DNA from: Pseudoduganella armeniaca | Lineage (GTDB): Bacteria > Pseudomonadota > Gammaproteobacteria > Burkholderiales > Burkholderiaceae_D | Direction: 5' to 3' | Assembly (NCBI RefSeq): GCF_003028855.1 | Contig: NZ_CP028324.1 | Coordinates: 3,100,001 to 3,164,000, forward strand | Length of the DNA stretch: 64,000 nucleotides | Shown: one piece after another, positions 54,801-63,929 of the stretch | How positions within the stretch are numbered: the first letter of the stretch is position 1 | How the letters are laid out: every line of letters begins with the position of its first letter | Made by a program: the position numbers and the translations under genes | Notes under the pieces: model-generated | Databases searched by the model: none | Seen by the model: the letters and a program-made list of their open reading frames with translations, nothing else | Told to the model about the DNA's origin: nothing

Positions 54801-56096
54801 TCGGAAACGATCAGTAATCCATTGATCAAGGCCACGCTGACCGTTGGCGAAACACTGACCGAGCGCTGGCGCGTTCGCATTACTGACAGCGTTGGTCATG
54901 TGATATCGGCCGAGACCGACATTGCGTTCACTTATCCTGCACCTGCGATCAGCGTATCTCTGCAGCCGGCGAGCTTGAGTGTCGTCGGCAACGATGCGGG
55001 GGCGGTAACGGGTACGACGAAGATCGTGGCCAGCGGCGGCATTCCGCCGTACACCTACGGCTGGGTACGTACGACAGGAAGTCGCGCCACGATCGACAAT
55101 CCAGCCTCGTCCACCCCGGTATTTTCGGCGACGCTCAATGCCGCCGAGTCCATTTCCGAACAATGGAAGGCAACGGTCACCGATTCGGTTGGCAAGAGCC
55201 AGGCGATCAATTTCACCACTGCGTTCTCGGTGCTGGCGCCGTTCACGGCCAAGGCAACGGTCAGCAGTGAAAACGTGACCGTTACAGCCAGCAACACGAC
55301 AGGAAAATCGACGCTCTCTGCTACCGCGACTGGCGGCAAGAGCCCGTACACCTACTCGTGGGTGCGCACGGCGGGCGGGACTGGAACGATCTCCAGCGCG
55401 ACCGTCGCCAACCCTGTCTTGAGCGTCACCCTGGCCGAGGGCCAGACCGCGATCGAGACGTGGGAAGTTACCGTGCGGGATGCCGTCGGCCATGTGTCGA
55501 CGGCGACCGCGAGCGTCCAGTTTGCTTATCCGTACCCCAAGCTGGTGGTGACGAGCAGCCCAACCGCAGTCGCGCAGACCGTCAAGGTTGCGGGTCCATC
55601 GAGCGTGCCAGTGCACGTGGCCGTCAGCGGCGGCTTGGCTCCATATACCTACAACTGGCAGCGCACTTCCGGCAACGGGGCCCAGCTGACCGGCAGCGAT
55701 GCCGACGTCAACGTGAGCTTTAATTTCGTCGGCCCGGAACGCACGGTCGACGAGTGGCGCGTCGACGTGACCGACGCACGCGGCAGCAAGGGCTCGACCT
55801 TATTGCGCAGTACGTTCGCCTTCCTTGGCATCAAGCAGGAGTGCACCCGTGAGGACGCGGCGCACTTCCGTTGCGACGTCTATAACTGGACGGGGGCCGC
55901 GCAGTCGCAAGTTCATATCGGCTTCGATCAGTCGGGACTGCAGGTCAATCCGCTGAACTTCTATAACTGTGCGGCAAACAGCTATTGCGGTACTTACCGC
56001 GTGCTGCTGATGCCGGGTAGCCATTCAGGCACGATCTACTCGATGGCGGGAAGCTACACGTCGACGGGCTACACCTTCAACGAGACCGTGAAATGA
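48811..56096 (+). CDS. Giant exported SpvB/FG-GAP protein with twelve Ig-like modules (frame broken once)
   Basis: About 2,428 residues if the break is repaired. The signal peptide ends SGAALAQD. Residues 30-330 match the SpvB/TcaC N-terminal domain (SGTPGYATQIAVPPGIGGMAPQLALLY, VGVGWTL). FG-GAP-type calcium loops follow, five of form DxNxDGxxD (DFNGDGAAD, DLNNDGLLD, DFNGDGLTD, DFNGDGRMD, DIDGDGRSD). A TcdB-like middle region (LRSVTSATGLKTELTW) comes next. From about residue 1150 twelve Ig-like modules run to a Cys-containing C-terminal domain. The frame changes at 52668-52669: GGGCCAT should read GGGCCCAT to give GLGPYSFAW. As read, the first frame stops at 52743. It is probably the cargo of the adjacent secretion system and a partner of the RHS protein. 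Confidence 0.85.
52300..55830 (+). repeat. twelve tandem ~98-residue Ig-like modules in an alternating two-type pattern
   Basis: The core GGxxPYTYxW occurs twelve times at a spacing of about 297 bp (near 52355, 52660, 52955, 53250, 53545, 53845, 54145, 54440, 54735, 55030, 55330 and 55625). From the fourth module on, two types alternate: one with IPPYTYAW or VPPYTYAW followed by WRLTVTD and a TLTAPA-like end, the other with RAPYTY followed by W-VTV-D-GH and TYPA. The higher-order unit is thus about 595 bp. The modules resemble bacterial adhesin stalk repeats. Confidence 0.88.
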
Positions 56097-56173
56097 AGCC
56101 GTTTCTGACAGCAGGCCCAAGGATGGGTCTGGCGCGCGGACAGCGTGCCCGGGAAAATACATTAGTGAGCAGG

Positions 56174-59100
56174 ATGATGAGAAGTATCGTTTTGACTGTC
56201 TGCGCGTGGCTGCTGGTGAGTTCGGCACACGCACAAGTGACCGCAAATCCGTCCAATTACAGCCGGACCAGCAGTTTTGAGTACGACACCGAAACGGGTC
56301 TGCTCAAGAGTGAAACGGTCGAGCCCGACGACCCGCAGCTTTGCGTCCGGACCGAGTACAGCTACGACGGCTTCGGCAACAAGACGGGCGCCACGACGAG
56401 CAATTGCGCCCAGGCCAGCGGCCGCGCGGTGTTCGACAAGCGTGGCACTGGCACCACCTACGCCAGCCACGGCGTGGCGGTCGGTGGGAACGGCAGCGTG
56501 CAAGTGCCCGCCGGCGCGTTCCCGACCACGGCAACCAATCAGCTGGGGCAGAGCGAAACGCGCAGCTACGATCCGCGCTTCGGCGGGCCGCTGGCTGCCG
56601 TCGGCCCGAACCGGCTGACGACCATGTGGCTGTACGACGAGTTGGGCCGCGCCGTCAAGGAACTGCGCGCGGACGGTACCCATACCCTGACGCACTATTG
56701 CTACCTGGACGGGCGCGGCCTGACCGACCTGAGCGCCAACAGCGACTGCGCGCCGCCAGGCTCGGCCGAAATACCGGCCGAGGCGATCACGTACGTCGAG
56801 ACCGAGCAGCGCGACAGGGCAGGCAACAAATCCGGTCCTACTGTACGGGTATACGTCGACCGGGCAGGGCGCAAGCTGCGCACCGTGACCGAAGCGTTTG
56901 ACGGCAGCACGCAACGCGGCGGTGCCGGCCGCTTGATCGCGCAGGATACCGACTACAACTTCCTCGGCGGCGTCGAGGTCGCGACCGATCCGTACTTCCT
57001 CGATACGGGCGCTTCCGCCGCCGGCGGCACCGAACCGGTGGCGATGACGTCCACCCTGTATGACGACGTGGGCGGGCGTACGCGGTGTATCGCACCGATG
57101 CGAAGGGCAGTCAGGCCAACGGGCCGTTTGCCACGCATGGCACGCGCCAGGCCTCGCTGACGTCGTTCTCGTATTCGGCCCTGAAGACCGTGACCACTGA
57201 CGACGCCGGCCACAGCAGGACCGAGGAGCGCAATATCGATGGCAAGGTGGCGCGCGTCACCGATGCCACCGGCGCGCAGCTGGCGCAATTCTACGATGCG
57301 TTCGGCAACCTGGTGCAGACGCGGGACCCGTTCGACAATATGGTCGTCGTCGCCTACGACAAGCGCGGCCGCAAACTGTCGATGACCGATCCGGACACCG
57401 GCACCTGGGAATACGAATACGACGCGCTGGGTCAGCTGGTGTGGCAGCGCAATCCGAACCAGAAGGCCAAGGCGCAGGAGACCACGCTGAAGTACGACCT
57501 GCTGGGACGCATGGTCGAGCGCAACGAGCCGGAGTTCAAGAGCCGCTGGTATTACGACGCCTATGCCGACGGCAGCGTGTGCGACAAGGGTATCGGCAAA
57601 CTCTGTGAAAGCGTCACCGACCACGGCGTGCGGCGCCGTATCGCCTACGACGCCTACGCCCGCCCGGTCGGCACCCGCACCGATATCGCCAGTGGCCCGA
57701 GCTTCGTCAGCGGCGTGTCGTACGACAGCGCGACGGGACGGCCGCTGACGCAGACCTATCCGACCGGCGTCAAGATACGCTACAACTATACGAAACTGGG
57801 CTTTGTCTCCTCGCTCAGCCTGGCGACCCCGGCTACCGTCAACCCGCTGCCCGCTACCGCTGGCGGCACCCCTGGCAAGGCAGTCTCGCTGCCGGCGGGC
57901 ACGATGCTGTGGCAGGGACTTTCCTATAACGCCTCCGGCAAGGTCGAGGAACAGCAATACGGCAATGGTGTGACGGCAAAGGCGTCGTTCGAACCGGACA
58001 GCGGCAGGATCGCCCGGATCACGGCCGGCATCGGTGACGCAACGGACATCGTCAACTACTCCTATCAGTGGAACGGTCTGAACCAGCTGACCGTACGCAC
58101 GGATGCCAATGGTGACGGCAAGACCGGCGCGGTGACGGACACGTTCGCGCTGTACGACGCCGTCGGCCGGCTGCAGAACTACTCGGTCTCGGCCCCGGCA
58201 GTGCAGGGCTGGAGCGCAGCGTGACGCTGCAGTACAACGCGCTGGGCAGCGTGCTGTACAACAGCGATGTCGGCATCTTTACCTATCCGGCCAAGGGCGC
58301 AGGCAAGCCGCATGCGCTGCAGAGCGTTGGCGGCCGGGAACCGTCGTCGTTCCTGTATGACGGCAACGGCAATATGGTGACGTCGAGTGGCGGCAAATAC
58401 CGCAGCATCGCCTATACCAGCTTCAACCTGCCCGACAGCAACCAGGGCGTGGCTGGCGCGGCCGGAGGCCCGCAGTACCGCTGGATGTACGACGAAGCGC
58501 ACCAGCGCATTCGCGAGAACCGGATCGACGCGAGCGGCACGCGCGTCACGTGGATGATGCATCCTGATGCGGCCAACGGTTTGTCGTTCGAGATGGAAGA
58601 GGCCGCTGGCGTAACCAGCAACCGGCACTACCTGACCGCGGGCGGCAGCGTGATCGGCGTGCTGGTGTCGCGTGGCGCCTTGCCTGCCTCGCCGCTGGCG
58701 CAGCTGACACCGCCGGAGCTGGCTTCGGTGGAGCTCGTCAAGCTCGAGTACTGGCACAAGGACAGCCTGGGCAGCCTGGTGGCGACGACGGACCATGCCG
58801 GCGCCGTGACGGGCCGGTATTCCTACGACCCATTCGGCAAGCGCCGCACGGCGGACGGCAATTACGACGCCAATGGCAACCTGGTGTACGACTGGAACGG
58901 CACCAGCGGTGGTACGGATCGCGGCTATACCGGCCACGAGCACCTGGACGACGTCGGCATCATCCACATGAATGGCCGCCTGTTCGACCCGCGGCTGGGC
59001 GTTTTCATGCAGGGCGATCCGTACATCCAGGATCCGATGAACCTGCAGAACTACAACCGCTACGCGTACTGCTACAACAGTCCGCTGACGTGTACCGACC

Positions 59101-60212
59101 CGACTGGCCAGTTGCACTTGTTCGGGCACCGGGTGTTGCCTGGGTTGTTGAACAGTAAGAATCTGCGACTTGTGGCATCCATCGCCGCGGCGTATTTCCT
59201 GGGCCCGGCAGGCGGACTGTGGGCCGAAGGCGGCGCGTTGGCAGGGCTCGGGGTACAGAGTGTTGTCGCGCAGTCGGCAATAGCCGGGTTCGCGAGTGGG
59301 GCTATTTCCACGGGAAGCTTGAAGGGAGCCTTGCAGGGAGCGTTTTCTGGCGCGATCTTCGCCGGCGCCGGCAATCTGGCATCGGGCGGCAGCTTCTTTA
59401 CACCCGCGACAACTGGTGCGGTGAGCTGGGGAACCGGGGTTGCCCTCCATGCTGTCGCCGGGTGCATCAGCAGCGAGGTTGGGGGTGGAAAATGTGGTTC
59501 CGGAGCGCTTAGTGCCGCGTTCACCAAGGGAGTAATGAGCTCCGGCCTGGTATCTGGCATCAGCGAGGGAAGCCTGGGCGCTGTTATCGTTGCCGCGACG
59601 GTTGGGGGAACTGCTTCTGTTCTCGGTGGTGATAAGTTTGCCAACGGTGCAATGACGGGAGCTTTCAGCTATATCTTCAACGATCTGGCCCACAATAAGC
59701 TGACTGGCAAGGAAGCCGAGGCGGCGCGAGCCATGGAGCTGGAAGCGCTAGGCGCAAAAAACATCCGCTCGCAAGTGGCTATCGAGGCCCTCAAGGCTGA
59801 CGGCACCGTTGTCCGGGCCATTGCAGACTTTGTGTACGAACATGACGGGCGCATTGTTTTCGAAGAAGTGAAAGCTGGGCTTGGGGCGCGCCTCACGGGA
59901 AATCAAGTAGTTGTTTATGACGCGATTGTCAAGGGTGAAGCAATGATCGTTAACTCAGCGGTTGCCCGAGCATTCAATGTTGAGGCTGGCAAACCGATCT
60001 CTGCCGCAGGCAGCTGGGCAATGAAGCTGATCGCAGCGCCTGGGGGCCGGGCGGCATCACAGTGGACCAGGTATCTGGCGAAAGGTGTGGTTGGTGCGAT
60101 GGCAATCGTAGGTTCCACGACGGTCATGGCTGCCGATCTGTATCTGCATAGCAGCGAGGCTGGCCGATTCTCCGACTGTGTCGCATCCTGTACTGTAAGC
60201 TATAGGAAATAA
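56174..60212 (+). CDS. Exported RHS-repeat toxin with C-terminal PD-(D/E)XK-like nuclease (frame broken twice)
   Basis: About 1,346 residues if repaired. The signal peptide is RSIVLTVCAWLLVSSAHAQ. YD repeats (YDGFGNKTG, YDELGRAVKE, YDALGQLVWQ, YDLLGRMVER) form the RHS shell. The conserved core follows (YDPFGKRR, GYTGHEHLDDVGIIHMNGR, DPRLGVFMQGDPYIQDP, YNRYAYCYNSPLTCTDPTG). After a Gly/Ala-rich hydrophobic stretch the tip ends in IADFVYEHDGRIVFEEVKAGL...TGNQ: Asp, Glu-x-Lys and Gln as in PD-(D/E)XK nucleases. Frame breaks at 57073 (GGGCGGG for GGGCCGGG) and 58209 (GGGCTGG for GGGCCTGG) are both repaired by one C. G+C falls in the tip, as usual for swapped toxin ends. A probable immunity gene follows after 22 bp. 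Confidence 0.85.
58486..59175 (+). repeat. RHS core segment duplicated at 61499-62188 (copy 1)
   Basis: About 690 bp matches the downstream copy without gaps at a constant offset of 3,013 bases. Identity is very high up to about 59150 and then falls as the tip begins. It marks the recombination region through which RHS tips are exchanged. Confidence 0.9.
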
Positions 60213-60234
60213 TTGGACGCGAATGAGATGATGT

Positions 60235-60954
60235 ATGGCGAATACTACGACTAAGAGTGTTATGCTGGCGGCAAGTTCTGTACTCGAAGAGCTCGGCTAT
60301 GGGAAAGTGATCAAATATCGCGATGCGCCGAGAGAGTTCTCCTGGGAGTGCGCTCTCAGCTCAAGCTTATACCAGAGCGTTGGTATATCGCTACTGCCGG
60401 CGATGTCTCCGCTGAAGTGGAGTGTAGATATCCAATATGTCTTGTATTCGACCTACGTGGCCGAGCAATTCCGGAAGCTTGGGCTCGATTTAGGGCATCA
60501 GGGCTATGCGCCGCTGAAGGGGCTGATGGTGCTGAGTTTCTTGCCGGCCCGACAGCGCTGGGATGCAAGTGAATCGGTTTTGTATCCCACCCTAAAAGTA
60601 TCGGATGGAGGGGAGGTGAAGTTCCAGGAAGAGCTTCGGGAGATATATCTCGCTTACGTAGCGCCGATCTCAGCGATGATGACCTCGCCGGATGTAGTTG
60701 CTCGTTTTCAATTATCGGCGGAAGCCGAGCTAACAATGCGCGATCGGCTACCGTGCCCAAGGTACTCGGTGGTCAATAAATATGTATCTACCGCGCTGCT
60801 ATTTTTAGAGGGCGGGCACATCGAGGACGCGCGTTTAACAGTGGAAAGCGGGCTCCGCGCTATGGCAGAGGTGGATGTCCACAATCGGTGGAGCGAGGAA
60901 ATTACCGCTCGATTGAACATATTGAAGCGGCACTTGGCTGATCTCTATATCTAG
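60235..60954 (+). CDS. Probable immunity protein of the RHS nuclease toxin
   Basis: A 239-aa cytoplasmic protein of no recognised family, with no signal peptide. It starts 22 bp after the toxin stop, and G+C is clearly lower than in the rest of the window (rare codons such as ATA and TTA occur), as is typical of toxin-immunity cassettes. It is mainly helical, with ISAMMTSPDVVARFQLSAEAEL, then LPCPRYSVVNKYVSTALLFLEGG, then NRWSEEITARLNILKRHLADL. A decayed homologue of its C-terminal half follows at 61150-61498, beside a second RHS tip. This pairing supports the immunity role. Confidence 0.75.
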   Translation: MANTTTKSVMLAASSVLEELGYGKVIKYRDAPREFSWECALSSSLYQSVGISLLPAMSPLKWSVDIQYVLYSTYVAEQFRKLGLDLGHQGYAPLKGLMVLSFLPARQRWDASESVLYPTLKVSDGGEVKFQEELREIYLAYVAPISAMMTSPDVVARFQLSAEAELTMRDRLPCPRYSVVNKYVSTALLFLEGGHIEDARLTVESGLRAMAEVDVHNRWSEEITARLNILKRHLADLYI

Positions 60955-61149
60955 CAATCGTGTGCGACACGCATCCGGCCATCGGCGCATGTCATTTCCC
61001 GCATGAAGTGGCTGACAGAAGCCGCACGCTTGACCTAGTTTATGATGGCGCGAGACCTGTGGAGTGTTAGCTAAGGGTCATGCGGAAGAGTAATTGAGTG
61101 GGGACCTTGGCCGACCGCTTGCGCTTGGATGAGCATTCGAAACATTCCT

Positions 61150-61498
61150 TTTAGGCTGGGGGTGTCGGAGCAAGGCAAAGGGCATTCGAGGCGCTGCAAC
61201 GTTTCTGTGCCCGCTATGTGTTCCCGATCTCGGCACTGTTGACGGGACCGGAGGCCGTCGCGCTTTTCCAGTTGAGCGCGGAACAGAACTTGACGCAGCG
61301 TAATCAGCTGCCATGCCCCAAGTATTCGGTTGTGAATCGCTACGTCTCCACGGCATTGTTGTTCATGGAAGCCGGCAATGCCGATGAGGCCCGCAAAGTC
61401 GTCGAAACCGGACTTGCCGCGCTGGAGAAAGTATCAATACCGAACCGGTGGAGCCGGGAGACCGCGGCGCGCCTGGCGATACTGCAGCGGTATCTGGC
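61150..61498 (+). pseudogene. remnant of a second, diverged immunity gene
   Basis: From 61185 the frame reads FEALQRFCARYVFPISALLTGPEAVALFQLSAEQNL, then LPCPKYSVVNRYVSTALLFMEAG, then IPNRWSRETAARLAILQRYLAV. It parallels the C-terminal half of the immunity protein at 60235-60954 at roughly 50-60% identity by eye. Just upstream the match (LGVSEQGKG for LKVSDGGEV) continues in another frame, so the gene has an indel there and has lost its 5' half. It ends abruptly at the junction with the second RHS core at 61499. Confidence 0.75.
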
Positions 61499-62343
61499 TG
61501 TACGACGAAGCGAACCAGCGCATTCGCGAGAACCGGATCGACGCCAGCGGCACGCGCGTCACGTGGATGATGCATCCTGATGCGGCGGACGGTTTGTCGT
61601 TCGAGATGGAAGAGGCCGCTGGCGTAACCAGCAACCGGCACTACCTGACCGCGGGCGGCAGCGTGATCGGCGTGCTGGTGTCGCGTGGCACCTTGCCTGC
61701 CTCGCCGCTGGCGCAGCTGACACCGCCTGACCTGGCAACGGTCGAGCTCGTCAAGGTCGAGTACTGGCACAAGGACAGCCTGGGCAGCCTGGTGGCGACG
61801 ACGGACCATGCCGGCGCCGTGACGGGCCGGTATTCCTACGACCCATTCGGCAAGCGCCGCACGGCGGACGGCAATTACGACGCCAATGGCAACCTGGTGT
61901 ACGACTGGAACGGCACCAGCGGCGGTACGGATCGCGGCTATACCGGCCACGAACACCTGGACGACGTCGGCATCATCCACATGAATGGCCGCCTGTTCGA
62001 CCCGCGGCTGGGCGTATTCATGCAGGGCGATCCGTACATTCAGGATCCGATGAACCTGCAGAACTACAACCGCTACGCGTACTGCTACAACAGCCCGCTG
62101 ACGTGCACGGACCCGACGGGGCAGTTGCACCTGTTCGGGCATCGGGTGTTGCCTGGGTTGTTGAATAGTAAGAACTTGCGGATCGTGGCAGCCATTGGTG
62201 TGGCGTGGGTTCTTGGGCCGACGAGTGCTATTTGGGGCGAGCAGTTCGGTCTGCTTGGCGGGCTGGGTATCAATAACGTTGTTGCACAATCGGCCATTGC
62301 TGGCTTTGCTAGCGGCCTGGGTAGACGCCGCTTACGGATCTGA
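61499..62343 (+). pseudogene. displaced RHS core and truncated second tip (copy 2 of the core)
   Basis: The sequence begins mid-gene at LYDEANQRIREN and follows the RHS core of 58486-59175 almost exactly. It then continues into a related but different tip (NSKNLRIVAAIGVAWVLGPTSAIWGEQFGLLGGLGINNVVAQSAIAGFASGLG) that stops at 62343 before any toxin domain. There is no start codon context or signal peptide. This is the typical form of an orphan RHS tip left behind, or held in reserve, after tip exchange. Confidence 0.85.
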
Positions 62344-62710
62344 GTGCAAAGCGTATTCCTTAGGTTGATGCTTGAGCACGCATTAATTTGAGTAACTGAT
62401 GGCGCTATCGCAAATCGTAGGGGTGGCCATTAAGTGCTCCGTACGTACGCTCGTCGAATGTTCGCTAGATATTGAAGCCACTTTGACAAACGACCTCATG
62501 GGCACGTTGCAACATACGAGCCTGCGCGCGTGTTGGAGAGTATGCAGGCACGTATCAGGGCGCTCAGCGCTGCCCGGCCATTGTCGTCGAAGCTACGCTT
62601 GACCTTGAGTGGCTCGATGTGCTTTAAGGTGAATTGCGAGAGCGTAACGCCTGGCAGTGACAGCCGCCAGTACGCACGAGGTATCAGGGCAGAGGGGATT
62701 ACTGTAGTGC
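62344..62710. other. non-coding or decayed sequence between the RHS remnant and tRNA-Leu
   Basis: No supported gene. G+C is lower than the chromosome average and codon bias is absent on both strands, which suits decayed accessory DNA. No integrase, IS ends or direct repeat of the tRNA 3' end were found by eye within the window. Confidence 0.45.
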
Positions 62711-62797
62711 TGGTGCCTCGAGCCGGAATCGAACCGGCACGGCCTCACGGCCAACGGATTTTAAGTCCGGTGTGTCTACCAATTTCACCATCGAGGC
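62711..62797 (-). tRNA. tRNA-Leu (anticodon UAA)
   Basis: An 87-nt cloverleaf on the minus strand: acceptor GCCTCGA/TCGAGGC, discriminator A, encoded CCA, D-loop with AATTGGTAGAC, anticodon loop CTTAAAA (UAA), a long variable arm (GTTGGCCGTGAGGCCGT) as expected for tRNA-Leu, and the T loop GGTTCGATTCC. Confidence 0.97.
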
Positions 62798-63052
62798 ACA
62801 GCCCGACATTATGACATGTCCGGGCTCCAAGTTCCAGAGCGGGATGGTAGCGCGTGCTGCCCGCGGCGGAAACGACATGCCGCCTCGGTATTCCAAGGTG
62901 TCATCCGCCCGCTCTCCCTGCCGTATCGTCAGCCGTGCCGTCTCGCCTGGCGCCAGCGATGGGGCGCCGCGACCCTGTCGTCGCGCTCGACCGCCATTGG
63001 CCCCCCACGCCGATTGGTGTAGCATGCCGCTTGCTTTATCGAGGACCCAACA

Positions 63053-63904
63053 ATGCAAATCAAGATCAACGACGTGCTGAAAGCCTACATCGAGCCGCTG
63101 ACGGAGGCCGAGCATGCCGCGCTCGAGCGCAGCTTGCTGGCCGAGGGCTGCCGTGACGCGCTGGTGCTGTGGGACGACATTCTCGTCGACGGCCACAACC
63201 GCTATGCGATCTGCCAGCAGCACGGCATTCCGTTCAAGGTGATCCAGAACACCACGTTCAAGAGCATGGAAGACGTCATGCTGTGGATGATCGACAATCA
63301 CCTGGGCCGGCGCAGCGTGTCCGATTTCCAGCGCGGCGTGCTGGCGCTGCGCAAGAAGGACATCCTGGCGCAGCGCGCCGAGGAAATGGCGGCGCGCGCG
63401 CAGGCCGAGGACGCGGCCATCGCGCCGCCCGAGCCCGAGGGCGAAGCGCCGGTGGCGCCGAAGGTGCGCACGTCGCGCGAGGACATCGCCCGCGCCGCGC
63501 GCCTGTCCACCAATACCATCAGCCAGATCGAGAAGATCCAGAAGACCGCCACGCCGGAACTGGTCGAGGCGGTGCGGGCCGGCACGATCTCCATCAACGC
63601 GGCGGCCACCGTCGCCTCGCTGCCGCCCGAGGACCAGGTGCAGGCGGTCGCCGGCGGCAAGAAGTTCCTGCAGCAGGCCGCCAAGGAGATCCGCGAGCAG
63701 CGCGCCGCCTCGCGCCCGCCCAAGCCGGCCAAGCCGGCACCCTGGGAGGACGGCGGCGAGCCGCCATCGCTGCCATCGCAGCCGCTGACGGAAGTGGAGC
63801 ACCTGCGCGCCGAGGTGGCCCAGCTGAAGGAAAAGAACGCGGCGCTGCGCGCCGAGAACGCCGAGCTGCGCGAACGGATCGCCCAGCTGGTCGATGCATC
63901 CTGA
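63053..63904 (+). CDS. ParB-like N-terminal domain protein with C-terminal coiled coil
   Basis: A 283-aa protein starting behind GAGGAC. Residues 1-90 form a ParB-like nuclease domain (LVLWDDILVDGHNRYAICQQHGIPFKVI). A helix-turn-helix-like part follows (TSREDIARAARLSTNTISQIEKIQ), then a Pro-rich linker (PPKPAKPAPWEDGGEPP) and a Leu-zipper-like coiled coil (VEHLRAEVAQLKEKNAALRAENAELRERIAQL). No parA is adjacent, so it is more likely a DNA-binding regulator of the ParB superfamily than a chromosome partition factor. Confidence 0.85.
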   Translation: MQIKINDVLKAYIEPLTEAEHAALERSLLAEGCRDALVLWDDILVDGHNRYAICQQHGIPFKVIQNTTFKSMEDVMLWMIDNHLGRRSVSDFQRGVLALRKKDILAQRAEEMAARAQAEDAAIAPPEPEGEAPVAPKVRTSREDIARAARLSTNTISQIEKIQKTATPELVEAVRAGTISINAAATVASLPPEDQVQAVAGGKKFLQQAAKEIREQRAASRPPKPAKPAPWEDGGEPPSLPSQPLTEVEHLRAEVAQLKEKNAALRAENAELRERIAQLVDAS

Positions 63905-63929
63905 CCCCAATCCAACGTAGGGAGCCGTC

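Noticed and set aside
56304..57957. Minus-strand frames opposite the RHS gene
   Set aside because: No motifs or start signals; the plus-strand YD repeats continue through the region once two single-base losses are allowed for.
62344..62710. Integrase or IS remnant next to tRNA-Leu
   Set aside because: No catalytic motif, terminal repeats or direct repeat of the tRNA end could be found.
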